The notes: generated by a model not told the origin, from the letters alone. DNA of 64,000 nucleotides from Microbaculum marinisediminis (GCF_025397915.1 NZ_JALIDZ010000005.1:372001-436000), one strand, 5' to 3'; positions 42,920-52,834 are shown, counted from the stretch's first letter. Numbers and translations are program-made.

Positions 42920-44539
42920 ATGCTGTTCGGCCCATTGGGGCTGTCGGACGCCGAAGGCGCGATCCTCGCGCACTCCCAGCGGACCGGCTCGGGAACGATC
43001 AAGAAGGGCACCGTTCTTTCGGCCGATCACATCGCCGCCCTTCGGGCCGCCGGTCTGACGGAGGTCGTCGCCGCCCGCCTGGAGGCTGGCGACGTGCACG
43101 AGGACGAGGCGGCGGCGCGGCTGGCCGAGGCGGTTGCCGGGGTCAATGTCCGCGTCGACCGGGCCTTCACAGGGCGCGCCAATCTGTTTTCGCAGAAACC
43201 CGGCATATTGACCGTCGACCGCGCCGCGATCGACGCGTTCAACCGTATCGACGAGGCGATCACAGTCGCGACGCTCGACGCATTCGCCCCGGTCGTGGAC
43301 GGAACGATGATCGCGACGGTGAAGATCATTCCGTTCGCGGTTCCAGGCCCGTCGGTTGAAAAGGCGCTTCGGACCGTTCCGCCGCGCGGCCTTTTCTCGG
43401 TCGCGCCCTACAAGCCGACGACGGTTGGCGTCGTTTCGACGGTTCTGTCCGGCACCTCGGAGAAGATGCTGAAGAAGACCGCGCGCGTGCTGGCCGACCG
43501 CGTCGCGCCGGCGGGAGCGGTGCTTCTCGAGGAGCTCCGTGTGCCGCACGAGCCCGCGGCCGTCGCCGCGGCGCTGGCCGACCTGAAGGGCAGGGGCGCC
43601 AATCTGCTGCTCGTGTTCGGTGCGTCGGCGATCGTCGATCGTGGCGACGTCGTCCCAGCCGGCATCGAGGCCGCCGGCGGCACGATTCACGATTTCGGCA
43701 TGCCGGTCGATCCGGGCAATCTGCTTTTGATCGCGGACATGGCCGGAACGGCGGTGGTCGGGGCGCCGGGCTGTGCCCGCAGTCCGCGCGAGAACGGTTT
43801 CGACTGGGTGCTGCAGCGCCTGCTCGCCGGGATTCCGGTAAGCCGAGAGGATGTCACGGGCATGGGCGTCGGGGGGCTGCTGATGGAGATCGAGAGCCGG
43901 CCGCAGCCGCGCGCGGGGCAGGAGGTCGAGACGCAGACACCGAAGGTTGCCGCGATCCTGCTGGCCGCCGGCCAGTCGCGGCGGATGGGCGGGGCGAACA
44001 AGCTGATCGAGCAGATCCGCGGCAAGCCGATGGTGAGGATCGCGGCGGAAGCCGTACTGGCCTCCGCGGCGCGGCCGGTGTTCGTCGTAACCGGCCATCA
44101 GCCGGATCAGGTCGAGGCGGCGCTTGCCGGGCTCGACGTCACCTTCGTCAACAATCCGAACTACGCCGAGGGGCTTTCGACCTCGCTGAAGACGGGCATC
44201 GAGGCGCTGCCCGCCGATGTCGACGGGGCGGTGGTCTGTCTCGGCGACATGCCCGCGGTCGAAGCGAGCGTGATCGATCGGCTGGTCGATGTCTTCGCAC
44301 CGGCGGACGGCAGGGCCGTCGTCGTTCCCACGGTGAAGGGCAAGCGGGGCAACCCGGTCTTGTGGGGACGGCGGTTCTTCCCGGCGCTGACCGCGATTCG
44401 CGGCGATGTCGGCGCGCGCCACCTGATCGGCGAGAATGCCGAGCTCGTCACCGAAATCGAGATCGCGGGCGACGCCGTGCTGACCGACGTGGACACGCCG
44501 GAGGCGCTGGCGCGCATCCGGAACGGGCAGACTGCCTAG
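42920..44539 (+). CDS. MoeA-like / MobA-like (MocA) fusion protein
   Basis: 539 aa with two enzymes joined. Residues 1 to about 335 form a MoeA/Mog-like molybdopterin-binding domain (VGVVSTVLSG, GASAIVDRGDVVPAGIEAAGG). From about 343, the NTP-transferase domain begins: AAILLAAGQSRRMGGANKL, then NNPNYAEGLSTSLKTGIEAL and VVCLGDMPAVE, as in MocA cytidylyltransferases. It probably makes the MCD cofactor that the form II hydroxylase needs. A hairpin follows. Confidence 0.9.
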   Translation: MLFGPLGLSDAEGAILAHSQRTGSGTIKKGTVLSADHIAALRAAGLTEVVAARLEAGDVHEDEAAARLAEAVAGVNVRVDRAFTGRANLFSQKPGILTVDRAAIDAFNRIDEAITVATLDAFAPVVDGTMIATVKIIPFAVPGPSVEKALRTVPPRGLFSVAPYKPTTVGVVSTVLSGTSEKMLKKTARVLADRVAPAGAVLLEELRVPHEPAAVAAALADLKGRGANLLLVFGASAIVDRGDVVPAGIEAAGGTIHDFGMPVDPGNLLLIADMAGTAVVGAPGCARSPRENGFDWVLQRLLAGIPVSREDVTGMGVGGLLMEIESRPQPRAGQEVETQTPKVAAILLAAGQSRRMGGANKLIEQIRGKPMVRIAAEAVLASAARPVFVVTGHQPDQVEAALAGLDVTFVNNPNYAEGLSTSLKTGIEALPADVDGAVVCLGDMPAVEASVIDRLVDVFAPADGRAVVVPTVKGKRGNPVLWGRRFFPALTAIRGDVGARHLIGENAELVTEIEIAGDAVLTDVDTPEALARIRNGQTA

Positions 44540-44566
44540 GATTGAATCACTTGCAGTCCGAATTTG

Positions 44567-44590
44567 GCAGCACTCTCAAAAGCGTGCTGC
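44567..44590 (+). terminator. probable terminator of the cox-like operon
   Basis: GCAGCAC, 10-base loop, GTGCTGC, followed by an A/T-rich tail (TAAAATATTGATTTT). It lies 28 bases after the last operon gene. Confidence 0.5.
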
Positions 44591-44689
44591 TAAAATATTG
44601 ATTTTAAAGGAATATTAGTAATTCGCATCTTGAATTGGGTTCTATAGGCAGGGAGACTGTTTGCGTCAATAGCCACCAAGGAGACGCCA

Positions 44690-44959
44690 ATGGTCGATTT
44701 CCAGTTCGAGGCCCAGGTCAAAGGCTACGGTCTGACGACGGCCAATATCCTCTATCGGCTTCCCGACCATCCGACGCTGCTGCAAGAATTTCTCTGGCAG
44801 CACTACGACATGGCCCCCGACTTCCCCGAACTGTTCAAATTCCTCGAATTCTGGGATCGCGAGATCGAAGGCCCCGTCCATTCGGTGACGATCGCCCACA
44901 AGCGGCTCGTCGGTCCCAGCGAATGGCGCGGCGCGAAGGGGCTGTTCGGGCTGCATTAG
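44690..44959 (+). CDS. usg: Usg family protein
   Basis: 89 aa matching the Usg family of alphaproteobacteria: GYGLTTANILYRLPDHPTLL, WQHYDMAPDFPELFKFLEFW and the ending VTIAHKRLVGPSEWRGAKG. The family name comes from a gene upstream of trp genes; function is unknown. AAGGAGA precedes ATG 44690. Here it stands alone, with an A/T-rich upstream region. Confidence 0.9.
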   Translation: MVDFQFEAQVKGYGLTTANILYRLPDHPTLLQEFLWQHYDMAPDFPELFKFLEFWDREIEGPVHSVTIAHKRLVGPSEWRGAKGLFGLH

Positions 44960-45104
44960 GCGGCCAGAAGCAGACAGCCAGTATCGTCAGCCGCCGCTGC
45001 CGGCTGTCCGCCGGGCTCTCCGGCCGCTATAGAGGATATGGGACTTCCACGCGGTCCGGGGGCGGTTTCGTGATGCCAGTGACGATTGCCGCGGATCGCG
45101 GCCA

Positions 45105-46085
45105 ATGAGTGCGCGCGGCGAAGGAGCGGATGCGTCCGGCCGGTCGGCGGAGGCGAGTTCCGACGCCATCCCGATGTCGACCTTCCTCCTGCTCGGCGTG
45201 CTGGCGCTGGTCTGGGGCTCCGTCTTTCCGGCGATCAAAGTCGTTCTGGCCGAAATGCCGGTGCTGACGTTCCGGGCGCTGTGCCTGATCGCCGGTGGCC
45301 TCGGCGTCGCGGCGTTGGCCACGATGCGCGGCCGGTCGCTCGCCGTCACCTGGCCGCAGCTTCGGTGGCTTGCTGTCCTGAGCCTCTTCAACAGCCTCGG
45401 CTGGAATATCTTCACCGCCTACGGGCTCCTGTACCTGCCGGCGGGCAGGGCGATCATCATCGGCTACACGATGCCGCTCTGGTCGGTTATCGCCGCGGCC
45501 CTGATCCTCGGCGAACGCATCACGGCGACGAAGGTCATCGGCCTGGTCCTCGGCTTCGCGGGGCTCGCAGTGCTGGTCGGTCCGGATCTCGTCACCTTCG
45601 GCGACGCGCCGATCGGCGTCGGCCTGGTCCTGTGCGCGGCGATTTCCTGGGGCATCGGCGTGGTGCTGTTGAAGTGGCGGGACATGGGGATGGCGACGAC
45701 GGTGCTCGCCGCCTGGCAGCTGGGGCTTGCTTCGCTGCCGCTGATCGTCGCGGCCGCCTTCGTCGACGACTTCGACTGGCGGATGAGCGGCGAGGGATGG
45801 TTCGCGCTTGCGCTCGTGGTGTTCGGCGGGATGGTGACGGCTCACCTGTTGTGGTTCACCATCGTCAAGCGCTTGCCGGCTTCGATTGCCTCGATCTCGA
45901 CCCTGGTCATCCCGGTCATCGGTGTCATCGTCGGTTCGCTCTGGCTCGGCGAGACGGTGGGAGCGGCCGAAATCGGCGCGCTGGCGCTGGTCGTCGCCGG
46001 TCTGTTCGTCGTGCTGGTGCTGCCGTCGCTCCGGGGAAAACGCCTGCGGCGCCCAAAACCCGGTCCGAATCAGTCGTTGCCGTAA
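45105..46085 (+). CDS. DMT superfamily (EamA) transporter
   Basis: 326 aa with ten membrane segments in two EamA repeats (LGVLALVWGSVFPAIKVVLA at the first, AISWGIGVVLLKWRDMGMAT at the second). A hydrophilic N-tail of about 23 residues may be absent if translation starts at ATG 45174. Substrate unknown; relatives export amino acids or metabolites. Its 3' end overlaps the convergent Anbu gene by 16 bases. Confidence 0.9.
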   Translation: MSARGEGADASGRSAEASSDAIPMSTFLLLGVLALVWGSVFPAIKVVLAEMPVLTFRALCLIAGGLGVAALATMRGRSLAVTWPQLRWLAVLSLFNSLGWNIFTAYGLLYLPAGRAIIIGYTMPLWSVIAAALILGERITATKVIGLVLGFAGLAVLVGPDLVTFGDAPIGVGLVLCAAISWGIGVVLLKWRDMGMATTVLAAWQLGLASLPLIVAAAFVDDFDWRMSGEGWFALALVVFGGMVTAHLLWFTIVKRLPASIASISTLVIPVIGVIVGSLWLGETVGAAEIGALALVVAGLFVVLVLPSLRGKRLRRPKPGPNQSLP

Positions 46086-46813
46086 GGCGGTCTCGGAATG
46101 GCCTTGTGGGCGGCCTGCAGCGCGCTCGACCATCGATCCTGCAGGTCGTGGAAATAGGGATCGCCGACATCGACGCGGTGGATCAGCTCGGAGGCAAGCG
46201 CATCGCGGCGATAGACCATGAGATCGAGCGGCATGCCGACGCTCAGGTTGGAGCGCATGGTCGAGTCCATCGAGACGAGGCCCAGCTTCAGAGCGTCGTA
46301 GAGATCGGTTTCGTGGCCGATCGCCCGGTCGAGGATCGGCTTGCCGTACTTGTGTTCGCCGATCTGCAGATAGGGCGTATCGGCGGTCGCCTCGATGAAA
46401 TTGCCGGCGGCGTAGACCATGAACAGGCGCAGCCGTCCGCCGGCGATCTGGCCGCCGACGAGGAAGGTGACGTCGAAGCTCGCCTGCTGCTGTTCCAGCG
46501 ATCTGCCGTCGACGTTGTAGACCTCGCGGATGGCGCGCCCGACGAACTGGGCCGCCTTGAACATGCTCGGCTGCGTCCAAATCGTCTCCAGGCCGCCGGT
46601 TTCGGCGTCCTCGATCCCTTCGGTGATCAGGCTTACGACAGCCTGGGTCGCCGCCAGGTTGCCAGCGGAGGCGAGGGCGATGACGCGGTCGCCCGGTTTC
46701 TCGAAAACATGCAGTTTCTTGTAAGTGGCGATGTTGTCGACGCCCGCGTTGGTGCGGGTGTCGGCGATCATCACCAGGCCCTCGTCAACGAGGATGCCGA
46801 CGCAGTAGGTCAT
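46070..46813 (-). CDS. Anbu proteasome-type peptidase
   Basis: 247 aa Ntn hydrolase of the Anbu (ancestral beta subunit) group. Removing Met1 exposes Thr as nucleophile (MTYCVGILVDEGLVMIADTR), with Asp in MIADTRTNAG and Lys in YKKLHVF as helpers. It forms ring or helical assemblies in known cases and probably degrades or processes peptides. Last gene of the operon ATP-grasp, alpha-E, transglutaminase, Anbu. Confidence 0.93.
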   Translation of the reverse strand: MTYCVGILVDEGLVMIADTRTNAGVDNIATYKKLHVFEKPGDRVIALASAGNLAATQAVVSLITEGIEDAETGGLETIWTQPSMFKAAQFVGRAIREVYNVDGRSLEQQQASFDVTFLVGGQIAGGRLRLFMVYAAGNFIEATADTPYLQIGEHKYGKPILDRAIGHETDLYDALKLGLVSMDSTMRSNLSVGMPLDLMVYRRDALASELIHRVDVGDPYFHDLQDRWSSALQAAHKAIPRPPYGND

Positions 46814-46879
46814 GGGAATCGCAGCCAGACGACACGGTGGCCCATATATGGCAGCCTGCCCGACGAAAAAACAGGGGCC

Positions 46880-47698
46880 TCACTGCTGGACCGCCATGTC
46901 CGCGGTGTGGACGTTGACGGCCAGCGATTCCGTCTGCCCGCCGGCCTGGGCGCCGCGCACCGGGGCGGCCCCGAGGTAATCGAGGCCGATGGCTACCCGG
47001 ACATAGCCCTCGGTGACGCAGACGCCGTTGGAGGGATCGAAGCCGACCCAGCCGAGATCGGGCACGTGGGCCTCGGCCCAGGCATGCCCGGCGTCGCTGG
47101 AGACGGTGCCGTTGGACTGGACCAGATAGCCGCCGACATAGCGGGCGGGAATGGCGAGGCTGCGCGCGGCGGCGATGAAGATATGCGCGAAATCCTGGCA
47201 GACGCCATGTCCGAGCTCGAAGGCGTCGGAGGCCGTGGTGCCGCTGTCGGTGCGGCCGGTGTCATAGCGGATGTGCGCGTGCAGGTCGGCCAGCATGTCG
47301 TGCAGCCCCGCCAGCCGCTCGCTGTCGTCGCGCCGGAACTTGCGCGCGTAGTCCGCGATCGCCTCGTTCGGCTCGGTCAGGTCGGTCTCGCGCAGATAGA
47401 GCGCCAGCGGCAGCCGCTCGACGGCGCCACGGACGACGCCGGCGGTCTCCTCGGTCTCCACCTCGCCCTCGACGCTGATCGTCAGCGCCTCGAAGTGGTC
47501 GTGCAGGGTGAAGGAATGGACGACGTTGCCGAAGGCGTCCGCCGTCTCGATCAGGCGGCAGTCCTTGTCGACCTCGATGCGCCAGCGGCGCACGTGCTGG
47601 CCCTCGTGGCTTCGCGGCGACAGCCGCAGCTTCTGGATGACGTATTTCGGCGGCGTGGCGTAGGCGTAAACCGTGTCGTGCCGCACCTGGATGCGCAT
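46880..47698 (-). CDS. transglutaminase-like cysteine protease (Anbu operon)
   Basis: 272 aa. N-terminal beta domain (MRIQVRHDTVYAYATPPKYV, RLSPRSHEGQ) and papain-like transglutaminase core: Cys167 in GHGVCQDFAHIF, His205 in AGHAWAEAH, Asp221 in GFDPSNG. Bacterial members are probably peptidases or amidases. ATG 47698 is chosen by family start; the frame remains open upstream only because of G+C content. Lies between the alpha-E and Anbu genes. Confidence 0.92.
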   Translation of the reverse strand: MRIQVRHDTVYAYATPPKYVIQKLRLSPRSHEGQHVRRWRIEVDKDCRLIETADAFGNVVHSFTLHDHFEALTISVEGEVETEETAGVVRGAVERLPLALYLRETDLTEPNEAIADYARKFRRDDSERLAGLHDMLADLHAHIRYDTGRTDSGTTASDAFELGHGVCQDFAHIFIAAARSLAIPARYVGGYLVQSNGTVSSDAGHAWAEAHVPDLGWVGFDPSNGVCVTEGYVRVAIGLDYLGAAPVRGAQAGGQTESLAVNVHTADMAVQQ

Positions 47699-47715
47699 GC
47701 GTGCCTCTGTCCCGT

Positions 47716-48657
47716 TCAGATGAGGTATTGATCGGCGATCAGCGCGCCGAGCCTGTTGTTTTCCGTGATGAATTCGGTCAGGAACTCGTGCAGGCCGCCC
47801 TGGAAGATGTCGTCGGTGCGGGCGTTCCTGAGCTGGGCGCAGATCCGGCGGGCATGGCGCTGGCTCTCGCCCTGGCGGCCGTAGTCGCGCGCCAGTTCGT
47901 CCAGGAACATGGTCAGGTTGGCATAGCAGCTTGCCAGCGAGCGCGGCATTTCCTCGCGCAGGATCAAAAGATCGGCGATCAGCCAGGGCTGCAACTTGTC
48001 CCGATAGACCCAGTGATAGGCGGTCAGCGCCGAGACCGAGCGCAGGATCGTCGACCACTGGAAGAAGTCGAGGCCGCCGCCGACATGCACCGAAGGCGGC
48101 AACAGCACGTGATACTTCACGTCGAGGATGCGCGCGGTGTTGTCGGCGCGTTCCAGATAGACGCCGAGCCGCGAGAACCAGTAGGCATCGTGGCGCAGCA
48201 TGGTGCGATAGGCCGCGCCGTCGACCCGCAGCGAGGTCTCCTTGACCCAGGCGATGAAGCGGTTCAGCCCCGACGGCGACACGTCGTCGGTGCGGTAGCG
48301 GTGCAGTTCCAGCCAGGCCGAGTTGATGGCTTCCCAGGTATCCGTGGTCAGCGCGGTGCGCACGGCGCGGGCGTTGGTGCGCGCCATGCGCAGGCAGTTG
48401 CGCACGGAGGACGGGTTGTCTTCGGAAAACGCCAGATACTCGAACACGTTCTCCGCCGTCGCCTCCTGCCCGGTCGCGGCGAAGGCCTGGTCGCAGGCGG
48501 CGGCAGCCAGCGCGGACTGCCATTCGTTGGAGTCCGTATCCTCGGCGATCGGCACCGCGGCCATGCGGGAGGCGGCGTGCAGAATGCGCGCGATACTCTC
48601 GGCGCGTTCGACGTAGCGCGACATCCAGAACAGGTTATCGGCGGTACGGCTCAGCAC
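47716..48657 (-). CDS. alpha-E domain protein
   Basis: 313-aa all-helical protein of the alpha-E family: LSRTADNLFWMSRYVERAES at the N-terminus, later YWFSRLGVYLERADNTARIL and LILREEMPRSLASCY. It begins with GTG at 48657. The family is nearly always next to ATP-grasp and transglutaminase genes and was predicted to form part of a peptide-synthesis or modification system; its chemistry is not known. Confidence 0.92.
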   Translation of the reverse strand: MLSRTADNLFWMSRYVERAESIARILHAASRMAAVPIAEDTDSNEWQSALAAAACDQAFAATGQEATAENVFEYLAFSEDNPSSVRNCLRMARTNARAVRTALTTDTWEAINSAWLELHRYRTDDVSPSGLNRFIAWVKETSLRVDGAAYRTMLRHDAYWFSRLGVYLERADNTARILDVKYHVLLPPSVHVGGGLDFFQWSTILRSVSALTAYHWVYRDKLQPWLIADLLILREEMPRSLASCYANLTMFLDELARDYGRQGESQRHARRICAQLRNARTDDIFQGGLHEFLTEFITENNRLGALIADQYLI

Positions 48658-48696
48658 TGTGACGGTCCCCCCGGCGCGTATGCACGTCGTTTCGCC

Positions 48697-50121
48697 TCAG
48701 ACATTGACCACCCAGGTGTCCTTGGTGCCGCCGCCCTGGCTCGAATTGACCACCAGCGAGCCCTCGCGCAGCGCGACGCGCGTCAGGCCGCCGGGAACGA
48801 TCCGCACCTGGTCGGTGCCCGACAGGACGAAGGGGCGCAGGTCGACGTGGCGCGGCGCCAGGCCTTCCTCCACCCAGGTCGGGCACGTCGACAGCGCCAG
48901 CGTCGGCTGGGCGATGAAATTCTCCGGCTCCGCCTTCAGCTTGGCGGCGAACGCCTCGATGGTCTTCTTGTCCGACGCCGGACCGACCAGCATGCCGTAG
49001 CCGCCGGAGCCGTGGACTTCCTTGACCACGAGCTCGGGCAGGTGATCGAGCACGTAGGCCAGCGCGTCCGGCTCGCGGCAGCGCCAGGTCGGCACGTTCT
49101 TCAGCACAGGCTCCTCGCCCAGATAGAACTTCAGGATCTCCGGCATGTAGCTGTAGATCGCCTTGTCGTCGGCGATGCCGGTGCCGACCGCGTTGGCGAG
49201 CGAGACGTTGCCGGCCTCGTAGACCGACATCAGGCCGGCCACGCCGAGCGCGGAATCGGGGCGGAAGGTGAGGGGATCGAGGAAATCGTCGTCGACCCGC
49301 CGGTAGATGACGTCGACGCGCTGCAGGCCTTCGGTGGTGCGCATGTAGACGAAATTGTTCTGCACCACCAGGTCGCGGCCCTCGACCAGATCGACGCCGA
49401 GCTTGTCGGCGAGGAAAGAGTGTTCGTAGTAGGCGCTGTTGTAGGGCCCCGGCGTAAGCAGCGCGATGGTCGGCTCCTTGGGGGCGCTTTCCGGGGCGAT
49501 CGATTGGAGCGTCGCCAGGAGTTCGTCGGGATAGTTCTCGACGGGCCGCACGTTGTAGCGGGCGTACAGCTCCGGAAACAGCATCAGCATGACTTCCCGG
49601 TCCTCGAGCATGTAGGACACGCCCGACGGCGTGCGGGCATTGTCTTCGAGGACGTAGAAGGTATCGGGGTCGACGCGGACGATATCGATGCCGGCGATCG
49701 GCACATAGACGTTGCCGCGGACCTTGTGGCCCATCATCTCCGGCCGGAACGCCGGATTGGCGAAGATCAGCTCCGGCGGCAATATGCCGGCCTTGAGGAT
49801 CTCCTGGCGGGAATAGATGTCGGCCAGGAAGGCATTGATCGCCTTCACGCGCTGTTCGAGCCCGTATGCGAGCCGGTTCCATTCGTCGCTTGTGATGATC
49901 CGCGGAACCACGTCGAAGGGAATGATGCGCTCTTCGGCGCGGGCCTCGCCGTACACGGCGAAGGTGATGCCGATGCGGCGGAACAGAAGTTCGGCCTCCG
50001 CGCGGCGCTGCTCGATCAGCTCCTCGGGCGCTTCGGCGAGCCACTCCGCAAGCCGCTGGTATGGCGCGCGGCAGCCCTCGCCATCCAGGCCGTTCATTTC
50101 GTCAAACGATTTCGAACCCAT
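48697..50121 (-). CDS. circularly permuted ATP-grasp protein
   Basis: 474 aa of the circularly permuted ATP-grasp type (DUF404/DUF407): FRRIGITFAVYGEARAEERI, IPFDVVPRIITSDEW near the start; VEDNARTPSGVSYMLEDREV and VVKEVHGSGGYGMLVGPAS carry the nucleotide-binding residues. These are predicted amino-acid or peptide ligases. It is the first gene of the Anbu operon (GGGGAGGAC next to ATG 50121). Confidence 0.92.
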   Translation of the reverse strand: MGSKSFDEMNGLDGEGCRAPYQRLAEWLAEAPEELIEQRRAEAELLFRRIGITFAVYGEARAEERIIPFDVVPRIITSDEWNRLAYGLEQRVKAINAFLADIYSRQEILKAGILPPELIFANPAFRPEMMGHKVRGNVYVPIAGIDIVRVDPDTFYVLEDNARTPSGVSYMLEDREVMLMLFPELYARYNVRPVENYPDELLATLQSIAPESAPKEPTIALLTPGPYNSAYYEHSFLADKLGVDLVEGRDLVVQNNFVYMRTTEGLQRVDVIYRRVDDDFLDPLTFRPDSALGVAGLMSVYEAGNVSLANAVGTGIADDKAIYSYMPEILKFYLGEEPVLKNVPTWRCREPDALAYVLDHLPELVVKEVHGSGGYGMLVGPASDKKTIEAFAAKLKAEPENFIAQPTLALSTCPTWVEEGLAPRHVDLRPFVLSGTDQVRIVPGGLTRVALREGSLVVNSSQGGGTKDTWVVNV

Positions 50122-50281
50122 GTCCTCCCCTGGTCCGTATTCGGATAACTATGACCCCCGAGATTCGTTCCCGCAATGCCCGCGCCAGATTGCAGGGGCG
50201 ATTCCCGACAGCCTTCGGCCGCTCTTGGTCAACAATGGGGCAGAACGAGATTCCGCTGCCGAATTTCCGCGCAGAAGGGCT

Positions 50282-50986
50282 TCAGATCAGCTTGAGGCCG
50301 CGCAGGCTGGCGTGGCCGTCGCGGCCGACGATGACGTGATCGTGCACGCTGACGCCGAGCGGCTGGGCGATGTCGATGATGGTCCTGGTCATCTCGACGT
50401 CGGCGCGGGAGGGCGTCGGATCGCCGCTGGGATGGTTGTGGACGAGGATGATCGCCGTTGCCGACAATTCCAGCGCCCGCTTTATCACCTCGCGCGGGTA
50501 GACCGGCGTGTGATCGACCGTGCCGGTCTGCTGCAGCTCGTCGGAGATGAGCTGATTGCGCTTGTCGAGGAACAGGATGCGGAACTGCTCCTTTTCGGCG
50601 AAGGCCATCGCCGTGCGGCAGTAGTCCAGGACCGCCGACCACGAGGACAGCACGGGACGCTTGCGCACCGTGCCGCGCGCGAGGCGCTCGGCCGCGGCCT
50701 GGATGATCTTCAGGTCGGTGACGACCCGCTCGCCCACGCCGTCGACCTCGCGCAGGCGCTCCGGCGGCGCGGCGATCACCTCGGCGAAGGATCCGAACTT
50801 GGCGAGCAGGCGCTTGGCCAGCGGCTTCGTGTTGATGCGCGGCAGGGCCGAGAACAGGACGAGCTCGAGCAGCTCGTAGTCGGGCAGGGCGCCGGCGCCG
50901 CCGTTGACGAAACGCTCGCGCAGGCGTTGGCGGTGGCCGGCGTGATCGGGATCGGGCTTGCGAAGTTCTTCCTCGAAGCCCGTCAT
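50282..50986 (-). CDS. radC: RadC family protein (JAB domain)
   Basis: 234 aa: N-terminal helix-hairpin-helix ([18 protein letters not shown], about 97-114), then a JAB/MPN metalloprotease-like domain with the JAMM motif [14 protein letters not shown] (183-196), metal ligands intact. The old link to DNA repair is doubtful; function remains unclear. It starts three bases after map, as in many Rhizobiales. Confidence 0.94.
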   Translation of the reverse strand: MTGFEEELRKPDPDHAGHRQRLRERFVNGGAGALPDYELLELVLFSALPRINTKPLAKRLLAKFGSFAEVIAAPPERLREVDGVGERVVTDLKIIQAAAERLARGTVRKRPVLSSWSAVLDYCRTAMAFAEKEQFRILFLDKRNQLISDELQQTGTVDHTPVYPREVIKRALELSATAIILVHNHPSGDPTPSRADVEMTRTIIDIAQPLGVSVHDHVIVGRDGHASLRGLKLI

Positions 50987-50989
50987 GCG

Positions 50990-51817
50990 TCAGGCCGTCA
51001 GATAGGGCGGCTTGTGATATCCGGCCGGGGACAAGGTGAAGATCTCGACCCCGTCCTCTGTCACACCGACGGTGTGCTCGAACTGCGCCGACAGCGAGCG
51101 GTCGCGCGTCACCGCCGTCCAGCCATCGCCCAGCACCTTCACGTGGGGCCGGCCGAGATTGATCATGGGCTCGATGGTGAAGAGCATGCCCGGCTTGAGC
51201 TCGACGCCTTCGCCGGGGCGGCCGTAGTGCAGGATGTTCGGGACATCGTGGAAAACGCGCCCCAGGCCATGGCCGCAGAAGTCGCGCACGACGCTGGTGC
51301 GCTCGGCTTCCGCGTAGGTCTGGATGGCCGCGCCGATATCGCCGGTGGTGTTGCCCGGCTTCACCGCGGCGATGCCGCGCATCAGCGATTCCCAGGTGAC
51401 CTCGATCAGCCGTTCGGCCCGCCGCGAGATCTCGCCGATCGGGTACATGCGGCTGGAGTCGCCGTACCAGCCGTCGAGGATCAGCGTCACGTCGATATTG
51501 ACGATGTCGCCCTCGCGCATCGGCTTGTCGTTCGGGATTCCGTGGCAGACGACGTGGTTGATCGAGGTGCACACGGAGCGCGTGTAGCCGCGATAGAAGA
51601 GGGTGGCCGGATAGGCGCCGTGGTCGCGAGCGAACGCGTAGATCAGGTCGTCGAGCGCGCCGGTCGTGACGCCCGGCTGCGTATGCTCGGCCATCAGATC
51701 GAGCGCCTTCGCCGTCAGCTGGCCGGCCTTGCGCATGCCTTCGAACGCCTCGGCGCCGTACAGTTTGATGTCACCGGTGTTGCGCGCCGGGGCGATATCC
51801 GCGTCTACGTAATTCAT
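50990..51817 (-). CDS. map: type I methionine aminopeptidase
   Basis: 275 aa. Removes N-terminal Met from nascent proteins. Metal ligands: Asp in NIDVTLILDGWYGDSSR (two), His in GHGLGRVFHD, Glu in LFTIEPMIN and Glu in TVGVTEDGVEIF. GGAGG precedes ATG 51817. Followed at once by radC; upstream, an FkbM gene lies between it and sfsA. Confidence 0.96.
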   Translation of the reverse strand: MNYVDADIAPARNTGDIKLYGAEAFEGMRKAGQLTAKALDLMAEHTQPGVTTGALDDLIYAFARDHGAYPATLFYRGYTRSVCTSINHVVCHGIPNDKPMREGDIVNIDVTLILDGWYGDSSRMYPIGEISRRAERLIEVTWESLMRGIAAVKPGNTTGDIGAAIQTYAEAERTSVVRDFCGHGLGRVFHDVPNILHYGRPGEGVELKPGMLFTIEPMINLGRPHVKVLGDGWTAVTRDRSLSAQFEHTVGVTEDGVEIFTLSPAGYHKPPYLTA

Positions 51818-51970
51818 TGGCCTCCGTCAGCCGCCCCGACCCGGGCGGCGGTCCCGCAGCTTCAATCCCTGTCCGGAATCTAATCTAATGCCAGTGCGGC
51901 GCAAGGCATTGCAACGAGCAAGGCATCGGGCATCCTTGCGCCGGCACCAACGATATGGTCTTTCGCGGCG

Positions 51971-52834
51971 ATGATCGCAACACTACAGCCCGGCCAGGGC
52001 ACTGCCCAGGACACCGCGCCGTTTGGCACCTATGCACCGACGCCCATGCAGGCGCGGCTGATCGCGTTCGCGCGGCGCCAGCCGGAAACCTGGCTCGGCA
52101 AGCGGCTGGCGTTTCTGGCCCGCCGTCTCGTCATGCTGGGCCTCGACCATCCCCTCGACGTCGAAGTGTTCGGCCAGAAGATGCGACTCAATCCGTTCAA
52201 CAACGTGTCGGAGAAGCGGATCCTGTTCACGCCGCAGTATTTCGACCAGGCGGAGCGAGAAATCCTGCGCGAGCGCGTCGGCGAGGACTTTGTATTCGTG
52301 GATATCGGCGCGAATGTCGGCGGCTATTCGCTGTTCGTCGCCGGCCAGGCCGGGCGGGGCGCCCGCATCCTGGCGATCGAGCCGCAGCCGATCGTCTTCG
52401 ACCGGCTCGTCTACAACATCGGCCTCAACCCGACCGGCACGATCAAGGCGATCGCCTGCGCGCTGGCCGACAAGGAAGGCGAGATGACGCTGTTCCTGCC
52501 CGCGCGCAACAAGGGCGAGGCGAGCGTCAAATATGTCGGAACACCCGGCGGCGACGACCGCTCCGTGCAGGTGCCGGCGCGCACGCTGATGAGCCTGCTC
52601 GCCCAGGAGAACATCGACCATATCGATGCGATGAAGATCGACGTGGAAGGCGCAGAGGACCTGATCCTGGTGCCGTTCCTGGCCGAGGCGCCGCGGCCCC
52701 TGCTGCCGCGCCTCATGATCATCGAGAACGCCCGCGACCGATGGGAGACGGACTGCATCGCGCTGCTGCAGAAGGCGGGCTACCGCCAGACCGCGGAGAC
52801 GCGGCTCAACCTGGTGATGGAGCGGCCCGACTAG
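51971..52834 (+). CDS. FkbM family methyltransferase (second of three)
   Basis: 287 aa. SAM motif VFVDIGANVGGYSLFVAGQA (about 112-131), ILAIEPQPIVFDRL, and the later IDHIDAMKIDVEGAEDLIL with the family DVEGAE signature. It lies on the opposite strand between map and sfsA. A probable O-methyltransferase of unknown substrate; differs clearly from the other two FkbM proteins. Confidence 0.9.
   Translation: MIATLQPGQGTAQDTAPFGTYAPTPMQARLIAFARRQPETWLGKRLAFLARRLVMLGLDHPLDVEVFGQKMRLNPFNNVSEKRILFTPQYFDQAEREILRERVGEDFVFVDIGANVGGYSLFVAGQAGRGARILAIEPQPIVFDRLVYNIGLNPTGTIKAIACALADKEGEMTLFLPARNKGEASVKYVGTPGGDDRSVQVPARTLMSLLAQENIDHIDAMKIDVEGAEDLILVPFLAEAPRPLLPRLMIIENARDRWETDCIALLQKAGYRQTAETRLNLVMERPD

Noticed and set aside
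47701-50148. 815-aa plus-strand frame across the alpha-E and ATP-grasp genes
   Set aside because: Runs across two recognisable minus-strand genes and has His/Arg/Gly-rich shadow composition.
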